A program made the position numbers and the translations under genes. Below, in pieces: positions 36,900-44,644 of a stretch of 64,000 nt of DNA. The stretch covers positions 1 to 64,000 of the forward strand of contig CAZSWS010000003.1 of assembly GCA_964610765.1 (NCBI GenBank). The letters run 5' to 3'. The notes beneath the pieces are model-generated. The model searched no databases. It saw only the letters and a list, made by a program, of their open reading frames with translations, and was not told where the DNA came from. How positions within the stretch are numbered: the stretch's first letter is position 1; every line of letters begins with the position of its first letter. Source of the stretch: CAZSWS01 sp964610765. Lineage in GTDB: Bacteria > Bacteroidota > Bacteroidia > Bacteroidales > Tannerellaceae.

Positions 36900-38432
36900 T
36901 TATTTTGCATAACTAACTGAACGAGTCTCACGTATTACGGTGATTTTAACTTGTCCGGGATAAGTCATCTCATCTTGAATTTTCTTTGCAATTTCATTTG
37001 ATAAGTTGTTTGTAGCCTCATCGTCTATTTTCTCTGCACCTACGATTACGCGTAGTTCACGACCTGCTTGGATAGCATAGGTCTTCAATACGCCGGGGTA
37101 TGATAGGGCTAACTCTTCTAAATCTTTTAATCGTTTGATGTAGGCTTCTACTATTTCACGGCGTGCTCCCGGGCGAGCTCCGGAGATAGCGTCGCAAACC
37201 TGAACGATGGGAGCAAGTAGTGTCTGCATCTCTACTTCATCGTGGTGAGAGCCAACGGCATTGCATATATCCGGCTTTTCTTTGTACTTCTCACATAGCT
37301 TCATTCCATAGATTGCGTGTGGTAATTCAGGCTCTTCATCAGGCACTTTACCTATATCATGTAGTAAACCTGCTCTTTTAGCTCTCTTTGGGTTTAAGCC
37401 TAGCTCTGAAGCCATGATGGCACAAAGATTAGCTGTTTCTCTAGCGTGTTGTAATAGGTTTTGTCCATAAGAAGAACGGTATTTCATCTTACCGATTATG
37501 CGAATTAGCTCCGGGTGCATGCCATGTACACCTAGGTCAATTACGGTGCGTTTACCGGTTTCAATAACCTCTTCTTCGACTTGTTTCTTGACTTTAGCCA
37601 CTACCTCTTCAATGCGAGCAGGATGAATACGTCCGTCTTGTACAAGCTGATGCAAGGCAAGTCGGGCTATTTCACGCCTGACAGGGTCAAAGCCTGATAT
37701 AACAATCGCTTCCGGTGTATCGTCTACAACGATTTCTACGCCGGTTGCTGACTCAAGTGCACGAATATTACGTCCTTCACGTCCGATGATTCGTCCTTTT
37801 ATCTCGTCTGACTCAATGTGGAAAACAGTTACTGAGTTCTCAATGGCAGTCTCAGTAGCTACGCGTTGGATAGTCTGAATAACGATTCTTTTAGCTTCTT
37901 TATTAGCAGTCATTTTGGCTTCATCAACAATGTCGTTGATATAAGAAGTAGCTTCAGATTTAGCTTCGTCTTTTAGTGATTCAACGAGGCGTTCTTTTGC
38001 TTCATTAGCTGAAAGTCCCGAAATTGTTTCTAGTTGTTCTACTTCTATACGATGTAGTTTGTCTAGTTCTTGTTTTTTCTTTTCAACTAAAGTTAATTGG
38101 TTGCTAAGGTTTTCCTTTACAGCATCAATTTCAGTATTTCTTTGCTGAACCTCTTCGTGACGTTGGTTGATAACCAGTTCACGTTGTTTGAGCTTTACTT
38201 CTGCTGATTGTAGCTTACCATTTCTGGAAGAGACTTGCTTTTCCAAATCAGACTTTAAGTGCAGGAATTTTTCTTTTACTTCCAGCATCTTCTTTTTCTT
38301 TATTACCTCCGCTTCTTTTTCAGCCTCTTGGATGATCGATTTATACTGAGACTTGAAGAAGAAACGCATCGCCAGCCACACTAGTACGCCTCCAACAAGG
38401 AAGGCTATCAAGGGTATAATATACATTTCCAT
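36900..38432 (-). CDS. rny: Ribonuclease Y
   Basis: 510 residues. N-terminal membrane helix (PLIAFLVGGVLVWLAMRFFF), long coiled coil (about 30-190), KH domain (GRIIGREGRNIRALESATGVEIVVDDTPEAIVISGF, about 212-247) and HD domain (LLQHARETANLCAIM, LLHDIGKVPDEE). Membrane-bound endoribonuclease that starts mRNA decay. A TATTTTTG box at 38435-38442 lies only 2 nt before ATG 38432, so translation may begin at the second Met (38426) on an almost leaderless mRNA. Confidence 0.96.
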   Translation of the reverse strand: MEMYIIPLIAFLVGGVLVWLAMRFFFKSQYKSIIQEAEKEAEVIKKKKMLEVKEKFLHLKSDLEKQVSSRNGKLQSAEVKLKQRELVINQRHEEVQQRNTEIDAVKENLSNQLTLVEKKKQELDKLHRIEVEQLETISGLSANEAKERLVESLKDEAKSEATSYINDIVDEAKMTANKEAKRIVIQTIQRVATETAIENSVTVFHIESDEIKGRIIGREGRNIRALESATGVEIVVDDTPEAIVISGFDPVRREIARLALHQLVQDGRIHPARIEEVVAKVKKQVEEEVIETGKRTVIDLGVHGMHPELIRIIGKMKYRSSYGQNLLQHARETANLCAIMASELGLNPKRAKRAGLLHDIGKVPDEEPELPHAIYGMKLCEKYKEKPDICNAVGSHHDEVEMQTLLAPIVQVCDAISGARPGARREIVEAYIKRLKDLEELALSYPGVLKTYAIQAGRELRVIVGAEKIDDEATNNLSNEIAKKIQDEMTYPGQVKITVIRETRSVSYAK

Positions 38433-38434
38433 TT

Positions 38435-38442
38435 CAAAAATA
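38435..38442 (-). promoter_or_regulatory. Promoter -7 box of rny
   Basis: Minus-strand TATTTTTG directly abutting the rny start region. Confidence 0.5.
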
Positions 38443-38455
38443 TTTAATTAATATA

Positions 38456-38505
38456 TAAAAAAGCACCACCTTGCCTGATTAAAAAAACCAGGTAAAGTAG
38501 TGCGG
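38456..38505 (-). terminator. Terminator after zapA
   Basis: Stem pairing of GCACcACcTTGCCTG with CAGGtAaAGTaGTGC around an A-rich loop; on the minus strand it is followed by TTTTTTAT. It separates the zapA transcript from the rny promoter. Confidence 0.75.
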
Positions 38506-38522
38506 TGTACTTTCTTTGACAA

Positions 38523-38819
38523 TTACTTACTTTCTAAATAACGCTTTATTTCTCCTGTAAGCTCTTGTATCTTTTCAGTATAAGGACTCGTATCGTTGCG
38601 ATCCTGTAACTTTAAGTTTTCGACAGATATCTGAAAAGTAGCCATTGCTAAAGCATCCCAAGAGCTAATCTTGCCGGATGAATACTGTTGGCGATATTTT
38701 AAAACTAGGTTTTGTATCTGCTTACCCGCTTCACGAGCAAGCGCTTCATCCTCTCTGTTTATCCAGATTGGATAATTCTTTTCAGCTATTTGTACATTTA
38801 TTCGAATATGATCGTCCAT
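38523..38819 (-). CDS. zapA: Cell division protein ZapA
   Basis: 98 residues from ATG 38817-38819 (MDDHIRINVQIAEKNYPIWI). N-terminal beta head followed by a long helix (LKLQDRNDTSPYTEKIQELTGEIKRYLES) for tetramer formation. ZapA bundles FtsZ filaments at midcell. Its start lies 5 bp after the stop of the coiled-coil gene, so both are in one operon. Confidence 0.87.
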   Translation of the reverse strand: MDDHIRINVQIAEKNYPIWINREDEALAREAGKQIQNLVLKYRQQYSSGKISSWDALAMATFQISVENLKLQDRNDTSPYTEKIQELTGEIKRYLESK

Positions 38820-38824
38820 TGCTT

Positions 38825-39118
38825 CTATGTGTTTAAGAGTGCAATGCACTTATCTACTTCCCGCACTAATTTATTAACCCGTTGTCTTGCGCTTTTTATA
38901 TCTCCTTCTTTAAACGTTAAAGAATGAGCAGTCAACAGGTTGTTGTTTTTTTTGTTTAGTTCATTTATTATCTGATTAGCCTCTTTCAGTTCCTTTTCTT
39001 TTTGTGTAAGCAAAACGGTTAATTCTTCCATTCTGCTTTTTCGTTCTTCACATAAGGCAATCAAATCATGTACACGAACTTCAAACTCTACTAATAAACG
39101 ATCTTGATTATCGACCAT
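38825..39118 (-). CDS. Coiled-coil protein paired with ZapA
   Basis: 97 residues, almost entirely heptad-like (VEFEVRVHDLIALCEERKSRMEE, VLLTQKEKELKEANQIINELNKK). No membrane segment. The position directly before zapA and its size recall ZapB-like partners, but I see no sequence motif that proves it. First gene of the two-gene operon, with TATTTTTG promoter at 39137-39144. Confidence 0.8.
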   Translation of the reverse strand: MVDNQDRLLVEFEVRVHDLIALCEERKSRMEELTVLLTQKEKELKEANQIINELNKKNNNLLTAHSLTFKEGDIKSARQRVNKLVREVDKCIALLNT

Positions 39119-39136
39119 TTTATGATAAATTTATTA

Positions 39137-39144
39137 CAAAAATA
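39137..39144 (-). promoter_or_regulatory. Promoter -7 box of the coiled-coil/zapA operon
   Basis: Minus-strand TATTTTTG, 19 bp upstream of ATG 39118. Confidence 0.65.
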
Positions 39145-39218
39145 GCCGTAACAATTGGATTATACAATATGTTTAAAGAATATTTGAGAAGCGGGGAGAA
39201 AGATTTGTAAAAAACAAA

Positions 39219-39248
39219 AGGCTGTCTGATAGGAAAATCAAACAGCCT
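39219..39248 (-). terminator. Terminator of winged-helix gene
   Basis: AGGCTGT...ACAGCCT stem; on the minus strand it is followed by TTTTGTTTTTT. Confidence 0.8.
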
Positions 39249-39269
39249 TGGTAGATTTTTTTGCTTTTT

Positions 39270-39470
39270 TTAGACCAAAGCAATGAAGATCTCAGCTTCT
39301 TTTTCACTAAAAGATAGCTTGCCTTCTTTTGCCAACCAACCAACAGCAGCAAATAGTTCTTTATCTGTTCTGATTTTAGTTGCTTTCTTTAACTCTTTAA
39401 CACTTAATTGTCCTTTCTCGTTTAATACAGTCCATACGGTTCCTGCATTTTTTCCAATTAATTCAATCAT
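39270..39470 (-). CDS. Small winged helix-turn-helix protein (DUF2582-like)
   Basis: 66 residues forming one winged-helix unit: GTVWTVLNEKGQLSVKELKK, TDKELFAAVGWLAKEGKLSFSEKEAEIFIAL. Matches the small DUF2582-type proteins widespread in Bacteroidetes; likely a DNA-binding or nucleoid-related protein. Function not established. Own terminator downstream. Confidence 0.85.
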   Translation of the reverse strand: MIELIGKNAGTVWTVLNEKGQLSVKELKKATKIRTDKELFAAVGWLAKEGKLSFSEKEAEIFIALV

Positions 39471-39583
39471 TTTTTTTTAATTTGTTAACTGCCACAAAGT
39501 TAATGCTTTTTATTAATACGCAAGTTTTTCAGCATTTTTTTATGTGGTTATAGGATGAAAATTGGCTTGAACTCAGTAGTTAA

Positions 39584-40255
39584 TCACTTTAATTCAGGGT
39601 AGTAATGAATCAGTAAATTAGTAGGTGTAGCATATTTGTTGAGTAATTCGATGGCATATTTAGCAGCATCTTTCAATAGCTCTGAACCATCGTAGCCATT
39701 GATTAACATGAGCAAATGTTGCGTATTCATGTCGATACCCGTTCGTTCTTCATCACTGGTGGGGGTACCTATTCCTCCGACTTGGTCGCGATATACCGGG
39801 AGACCTTCAATGTTCATTAATCCCCGACCGATGGCATGATATATTTCTCCTGCTCGACCAACGCCTAGTGTCAACTCTTTGCCATCAATCTTTTGTTCGT
39901 CAAACCCACCGATGGAATAGCCCGTTTTAAGCGAGACTAAATTAATTAAATCGACCAGCGTACTTATTTGATACAGTCCATCTCCCTTCACAATACGCCT
40001 CCGTAGTGCCTCGCCGGATGGGCGGTAGCGGTTAGGGTCTTTGCCTAATTGCTTATATACCTGTCGAGTTGCCTGAATGGTTGATAGTTTATTGGCTTGA
40101 TCTACACGTAATGCTTTAAGCACTTCAAGTTCATTTTCTATTACTAACCACAGTGCTTCTGAGTAGGCCGTATTTTTCACCTCACAAGAGATGGCAGCTA
40201 CTCGAAATTTCGGGCAAACTTTTGTTATTTCTTCAGAAAGTATAATTTGTTTCAT
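39584..40255 (-). CDS. B3/B4 tRNA-binding domain protein
   Basis: 223 residues. Free-standing B3/B4 domain like the editing module of phenylalanyl-tRNA synthetase beta (motifs: NRYRPSGEALRRRIVKGDGLYQI and NLVSLKTGYSIGGFD). Such proteins may hydrolyse mischarged aminoacyl-tRNA; not proven for this subgroup. Last gene of the adk-obg-pgeF group, 19 bp after pgeF. Confidence 0.87.
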   Translation of the reverse strand: MKQIILSEEITKVCPKFRVAAISCEVKNTAYSEALWLVIENELEVLKALRVDQANKLSTIQATRQVYKQLGKDPNRYRPSGEALRRRIVKGDGLYQISTLVDLINLVSLKTGYSIGGFDEQKIDGKELTLGVGRAGEIYHAIGRGLMNIEGLPVYRDQVGGIGTPTSDEERTGIDMNTQHLLMLINGYDGSELLKDAAKYAIELLNKYATPTNLLIHYYPELK

Positions 40256-40274
40256 TCAGAATGTTTTGCTGTTA

Positions 40275-41108
40275 TTACCTTAAACAAATGCCGCTGAGCA
40301 TTCTGCCGGATTGAATACCTTGCCTTCTGGCAGAAAAGAAAAGCTCAGGGTGTGTATATGTGCAAAAGTCTATATGCTCGATGTTTTCCGAAAGCACCCC
40401 TTGGGCAATGAGTTGGTCTTTGTTTATATGGGCTAAATCCAGATGCATCTTGCCGGTCTGTAGATTTCTTTTTCCATGTTGAGAGAGCGAAATAGTTGCC
40501 GCTTTAAAACTGTCAACGACCTCTTCACCTACTTCAAATATATCTTGCGAGATACAAGGACCTATGGTGCACACTAGTTTTTTAGGGTTGCATCTGAAAA
40601 GGTCTATCAGTTGTTGGATAGTCTTGGCAGTAATAAGGGCAACCGTACCTCTCCATCCCGCATGAATAGCGGCTATGACTTGTTTGTCCGGGGCATAAAC
40701 CAAAATAGGCACACAATCGGCAGTAGCAACGGAAATACAGACCCCCGGTATATTGGTGATTAGTGCATCGGTTTGTGCTAAGCGATGCTGTTGCTCTATT
40801 TTGGATGAATCCATAAACCGTTGGTCTATGATTTCTACTTTATCTTTATGAACCTGTTCAGGTATAATTAGTTGTTCGGGTTTAATACCCAAATTTTGGC
40901 AAAGTGTTTTGCAGTTTTCATCCACCTGTTCATCTGAATCATTCGGATTATATTTTAAGTTGAGTGATTCAAATTCTCCACTACTTACTCCACCATTACG
41001 TGTAGAGATAAAATGAAGAAGGTTGCAAAAAGAGCTCATTGGCTCTGATTGCAACACTTCTATCTGTTTGTTTGATGGTTTCTTAATTATCCCAGCTGTA
41101 TTCGTCAT
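40275..41108 (-). CDS. pgeF: Peptidoglycan editing factor / polyphenol oxidase family (PgeF)
   Basis: About 277 residues. The laccase-domain metal and active-site motifs are present: STRNGGVSSGEF, IPEQVHKDKV, ATADCVPILV and AAIHAGWRGT (Cys-His pair). Family members edit peptidoglycan precursors or act as purine nucleosidases. The 5' end overlaps the obg stop by about 26 bp if ATG 41106-41108 is used. A shorter start at 41039 (MSSFCNLLHF) is possible and would abolish the overlap. Confidence 0.88.
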   Translation of the reverse strand: MTNTAGIIKKPSNKQIEVLQSEPMSSFCNLLHFISTRNGGVSSGEFESLNLKYNPNDSDEQVDENCKTLCQNLGIKPEQLIIPEQVHKDKVEIIDQRFMDSSKIEQQHRLAQTDALITNIPGVCISVATADCVPILVYAPDKQVIAAIHAGWRGTVALITAKTIQQLIDLFRCNPKKLVCTIGPCISQDIFEVGEEVVDSFKAATISLSQHGKRNLQTGKMHLDLAHINKDQLIAQGVLSENIEHIDFCTYTHPELFFSARRQGIQSGRMLSGICLR

Positions 41109-42225
41109 AATCACCAAAATCTTCTTCCGGTTCGTCTATGTCTTCATCTTCCGGTATCTCCGGGTCGTCTTCTGTATCAGGAATAGCATATACATCCATC
41201 TTTCGTTGCACAATCCGTTCTGTGTCTTGAAATGTTTCTTTATTCAGTTCTGCCCACAAGAGGTCTTTTAACTCAGTAATACCTTTGTTGGCTACTGACG
41301 AGATGAAAACATATGGGATATCCGGCAAATCAGCAGAAAGAGCTTTTATGAGCTCGTCGTCTAGCATATCACTTTTTGTAATAGCTAGTACACGTGTCTT
41401 TTCAGCTAAATCCGGGTTGTACATTTCCAGCTCATTGCTCAAAATGTCATATTCCTGCTGAATACTATCCGTATCAGCCGGAATCATAAAGAGCAGCAGT
41501 GAATTGCGTTCAATATGTCTCAAGAAGCGTAACCCAAGTCCTTTTCCTTCACTTGCCCCTTCAATAATCCCGGGGATGTCTGCCATGACGAACGACTGTC
41601 CATCGCGGTAGCTTACAATTCCTAGATTGGGTTCGAGCGTTGTAAATGGATAATTCCCTATTTTGGGTTTGGCGGCAGAAACTACTGATAAAAGAGTCGA
41701 TTTCCCTACATTAGGGAGACCTACTAGTCCTACATCTGCTAAAAGCTTCAGTTGAAGGATAACCATACGGTCTTCATACGGCTCGCCGGGTTGTGCGTAG
41801 CGTGGAGCTTGGTTCGTTGATGATTTAAAATGCACATTTCCCAATCCGCCTTTACCCCCTCGCAGCAACATGACTACTTGTCCATCTTCTGATACGTCAC
41901 AGATGAATTCTCCGGTATTAGCGTCGTAGGCAACCGTACCCAATGGCACATCGATATATCGGTCTTCGCCGTCTTTGCCGGAACTTCGTTTGCCTGAACC
42001 GCCTTCTCCACTGGTAGCCATGATATGTCTTTCATACCTCAGATGCAGCAGTGTCCATAGATTACGATTTCCACGCAGGTAGATGTGTCCTCCACGACCG
42101 CCATCTCCTCCATCAGGACCTCCTTTAGGGATATATTTCTCACGGCGGAAGTGAGCAGACCCTCTTCCTCCTTTTCCGGAGCGACAATAAATCTTTACAT
42201 AATCTACAAAATTTGATTCAGCCAT
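41083..42225 (-). CDS. obg: Obg GTPase
   Basis: 380 residues. Gly-rich Obg fold at the N-terminus (FVDYVKIYCRSGKGGRGSAHFRRE, GGPDGGDGGRGG), G domain with G1 GLPNVGKSTLL, G3 DIPGII and G4 TKSD, then an acidic C-terminal tail. Essential GTPase linked to 50S ribosome maturation and the stringent response. It starts 8 bp after adk. Confidence 0.97.
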   Translation of the reverse strand: MAESNFVDYVKIYCRSGKGGRGSAHFRREKYIPKGGPDGGDGGRGGHIYLRGNRNLWTLLHLRYERHIMATSGEGGSGKRSSGKDGEDRYIDVPLGTVAYDANTGEFICDVSEDGQVVMLLRGGKGGLGNVHFKSSTNQAPRYAQPGEPYEDRMVILQLKLLADVGLVGLPNVGKSTLLSVVSAAKPKIGNYPFTTLEPNLGIVSYRDGQSFVMADIPGIIEGASEGKGLGLRFLRHIERNSLLLFMIPADTDSIQQEYDILSNELEMYNPDLAEKTRVLAITKSDMLDDELIKALSADLPDIPYVFISSVANKGITELKDLLWAELNKETFQDTERIVQRKMDVYAIPDTEDDPEIPEDEDIDEPEEDFGDYDEYSWDN

Positions 42226-42233
42226 ATTCTTAC

Positions 42234-42806
42234 TTATCTTACTTTTCTAATTGCATCTTTTATGCGACTGTAGATAATCGTAATGCCGTCTTCTCCTCTA
42301 ATGGGTTCATACTTATTCTCATGTTTGTAGAAATCCAGTAAAGGTTCTGTTTTTGCATGATATACCTTCAGTCGTTCTTTAATTATTTCCAAGTTGTCGT
42401 CTGACCGTCCCGATTGTTTGCCTCTGTTTAATAGGCGCTCAACAAGTACGTCTTCTTCAACCTGTAAGTCCAGTAGGATAGATACATCGGTACCGCGTTC
42501 ATTAAGCATCTTTTTTAATGCGATTGCTTGCGGTATGGTCCTTGGATATCCATCCAGGATAACTCCTTTTTTGTTTTTCTCATCATCTAATTCTTTGGTT
42601 AGCATTTTGTTGATTAGCTCATCAGGAACCAGATGTCCTTTGTCTATGTGCGACTTAGCAATAATACCTTCGGGCGACTTTTTTTCTATTTCGTCGCGAA
42701 GCAGTTCACCAGTGGAGATATGGTTAAGTCCATAGTCAGCAATTATTTGCTCGCTTTGTGTGCCTTTCCCTGATCCGGGGGCGCCAAAAATCACAATATT
42801 CAACAT
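42234..42806 (-). CDS. adk: Adenylate kinase
   Basis: 190 residues. P-loop GAPGSGKGTQSEQ, AMP-binding HISTGELLRDEI, GVILDGYPRTIPQA and a short lid (NRGKQSGRSDDN) without the zinc Cys cluster. Interconverts ATP+AMP and 2 ADP. First gene of the adk-obg-pgeF-B3/4 group, about 90 bp after hpt. Confidence 0.98.
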   Translation of the reverse strand: MLNIVIFGAPGSGKGTQSEQIIADYGLNHISTGELLRDEIEKKSPEGIIAKSHIDKGHLVPDELINKMLTKELDDEKNKKGVILDGYPRTIPQAIALKKMLNERGTDVSILLDLQVEEDVLVERLLNRGKQSGRSDDNLEIIKERLKVYHAKTEPLLDFYKHENKYEPIRGEDGITIIYSRIKDAIRKVR

Positions 42807-42897
42807 CTTTTACTTTTAAAATTTGTATACGGTTAGTGGTCTTTATATATAATTCAAGAAATTAGCTGCATGTTCAGCAGCTGGAAATTTGCAAGGG

Positions 42898-43437
42898 CTA
42901 TTCTACTACCTTATAGATATCTTTTAAGCCTCGTCCTAGCCCATCATAATCCAGTCCATATCCTACTATGAAGTCGTTAGGAATGGATAGTCCGATATAG
43001 TCAGGAGTCAAGTCGCATTTCAGTGCTTCGGGTTTTAAGAGCATGGTAGCCAGTCTGACATCAGCAGCTCCTTCTTCGCGTAGTTTATTCATCAAGAAAT
43101 TCATTGTCAATCCACTATCTACAATGTCTTCCAGCAAAAGAACGGTGCGACCTTTAAAATCTATTTGAATAGGCATTATTTCAGCAATACTGCCGGTCGA
43201 ACGTACACCTTTATAGGATGAATAAGCTGCAAATGTTACTTCATACTCTGCATCCAACTCTTCCATGAGTGAGGCTACAAACATGAAAGAACCGTTCAGC
43301 ACACCTACCAGTAGAGGATTCTTATCGTCTAAGTCGCGTTTAATTTCATCCGCTACTCTAGCGATAGCTTGTTTAATATCCTCATAGGGTATGAGTGGTG
43401 TGAAATATTTATCTTTAAGATGAATTGTCTTTCTCAT
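42898..43437 (-). CDS. hpt: Hypoxanthine phosphoribosyltransferase
   Basis: 179 residues from ATG 43435-43437. PRPP loop VLLLEDIVDSGLTMNFL, start motif LLVGVLNGSFMF. Purine salvage: hypoxanthine or guanine plus PRPP gives IMP or GMP. An in-frame extension of 20 codons exists, but the TATTTTTG box at 43457-43464 lies inside it, so the shorter start is chosen. Confidence 0.95.
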   Translation of the reverse strand: MRKTIHLKDKYFTPLIPYEDIKQAIARVADEIKRDLDDKNPLLVGVLNGSFMFVASLMEELDAEYEVTFAAYSSYKGVRSTGSIAEIMPIQIDFKGRTVLLLEDIVDSGLTMNFLMNKLREEGAADVRLATMLLKPEALKCDLTPDYIGLSIPNDFIVGYGLDYDGLGRGLKDIYKVVE

Positions 43438-43456
43438 ATGAAATTTGTATAAAAGG

Positions 43457-43464
43457 CAAAAATA
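43457..43464 (-). promoter_or_regulatory. Promoter -7 box of hpt
   Basis: Minus-strand TATTTTTG, 20 bp before the hpt start; may also serve adk and obg downstream. Confidence 0.65.
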
Positions 43465-43538
43465 CATATTAATGTTGAAATGAGAAATAGAACTCACTTA
43501 TGTGTTTGTTAATGGAACTAGAAAAAAAGTGTTTTTTA

Positions 43539-44051
43539 TTAATTTAATTCTTGCCGAATCAGTTGCATCATCTGAGTGAGATGACTTTCAGTATATCCGG
43601 ATGATTGATAAAGAATTGTTCCGTCTTTTCCGATAATGTAAGTGCGTGGAATATATTGTGTAGCAAATAAGCTATAAACACCACGGTCTTTATCGGGATA
43701 AAGTGGAAAAGTAAAGCCTTTTTTCTCGTTGTATGTAGCAAGCTCTTCGTCCGTATGCTCACGACCAACTGTTAATAGCAAAAATTGTTTGTTATCTTTC
43801 AGTTCCGGCCAGAGTGTTTTCTCTATGTCAGCTAGTTCTTTTTGACAGGGAGGACACCAGGTAGCAAAGAAAACAAGAGCTACTACCTTCCCTTTTAGGT
43901 TGGCGGAATTGATACGTTCACCTTTTCTATTTAATTCAAATGAGGGTATCTTGTCTCCTTTTACTAGCACATCGCCTTTGTTGTCTTGCTGGGCATGTGT
44001 TGTAAGAACACACCCAACAAGAAACAGTAGACTTATAAATAACTTTTTCAT
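43539..44051 (-). CDS. TlpA-like thiol-disulfide oxidoreductase
   Basis: 170 residues with signal peptide (MKKLFISLLFLVGCVLTTHAQQ) and one thioredoxin fold. Active site FFATWCPPCQKEL (about 68-80) and cis-Pro region QYIPRTYIIGKDG. It probably reduces or oxidises disulfides in the periplasm. It starts 8 bp after the iorB stop and is probably co-transcribed with iorA-iorB. Confidence 0.9.
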   Translation of the reverse strand: MKKLFISLLFLVGCVLTTHAQQDNKGDVLVKGDKIPSFELNRKGERINSANLKGKVVALVFFATWCPPCQKELADIEKTLWPELKDNKQFLLLTVGREHTDEELATYNEKKGFTFPLYPDKDRGVYSLFATQYIPRTYIIGKDGTILYQSSGYTESHLTQMMQLIRQELN

Positions 44052-44059
44052 GCGTTAGT

Positions 44060-44644
44060 TTATGCTTTCATAGCCTGAGCCAGTTCGTATCCTTTCTGTA
44101 AGGCGGTCAGATTGATTTGTACGATTTCATCTCCTTTGCGTCCAAAAATACGCTGAATGCTTTCAGCTATTTTATCGTAGTTGATTTGCAAGAAAGGAAC
44201 AGAAGCCCCCAACATCACCATGTTTGCAACGCGGGGTACACCCAGTTCTTGTGCAATAGACTCAACATCCAGCGATACTTTATGCGGCAAGCTGTTGATG
44301 ACCTTTTCTACTTCTGCTATTTCCGGATAGTTAGGGATATTTATAAATGGTTTCGAATTAGTCACTAACCAGCCGTCTTTACGTAAGTATGGCAGATAGC
44401 GTAGAGCTTCCATCGGCTCAAGTGAGATGATAAGGTCTGCTTGTCCTTTGCCTATCAGGTCTGATGCAATCGGTTTGTCGGAAAGACGTAGGTTGGATTG
44501 TACATCACCACCCCGTTGACTCATACCGTGTACTTCTGCTTGTTTCATGTGTAGCCCTTCTTTCAAGGCGGCTTCACCTATCACGGCGGCTATGGATAAA
44601 ATCCCTTGTCCGCCAACTCCTGCAAGAATGATATCTATTTTCAT
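44060..44644 (-). CDS. iorB: Indolepyruvate oxidoreductase subunit beta
   Basis: 194 residues. Rossmann-like gamma-domain family of 2-oxoacid oxidoreductases (VGGQGILSIAAVIGEAA, MSQRGGDVQSNLR, ADLIISLEPMEALRYL). With IorA it decarboxylates aryl pyruvates to aryl-acetyl-CoA, reducing ferredoxin. Its start overlaps the iorA stop by 4 bp. Confidence 0.94.
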   Translation of the reverse strand: MKIDIILAGVGGQGILSIAAVIGEAALKEGLHMKQAEVHGMSQRGGDVQSNLRLSDKPIASDLIGKGQADLIISLEPMEALRYLPYLRKDGWLVTNSKPFINIPNYPEIAEVEKVINSLPHKVSLDVESIAQELGVPRVANMVMLGASVPFLQINYDKIAESIQRIFGRKGDEIVQINLTALQKGYELAQAMKA

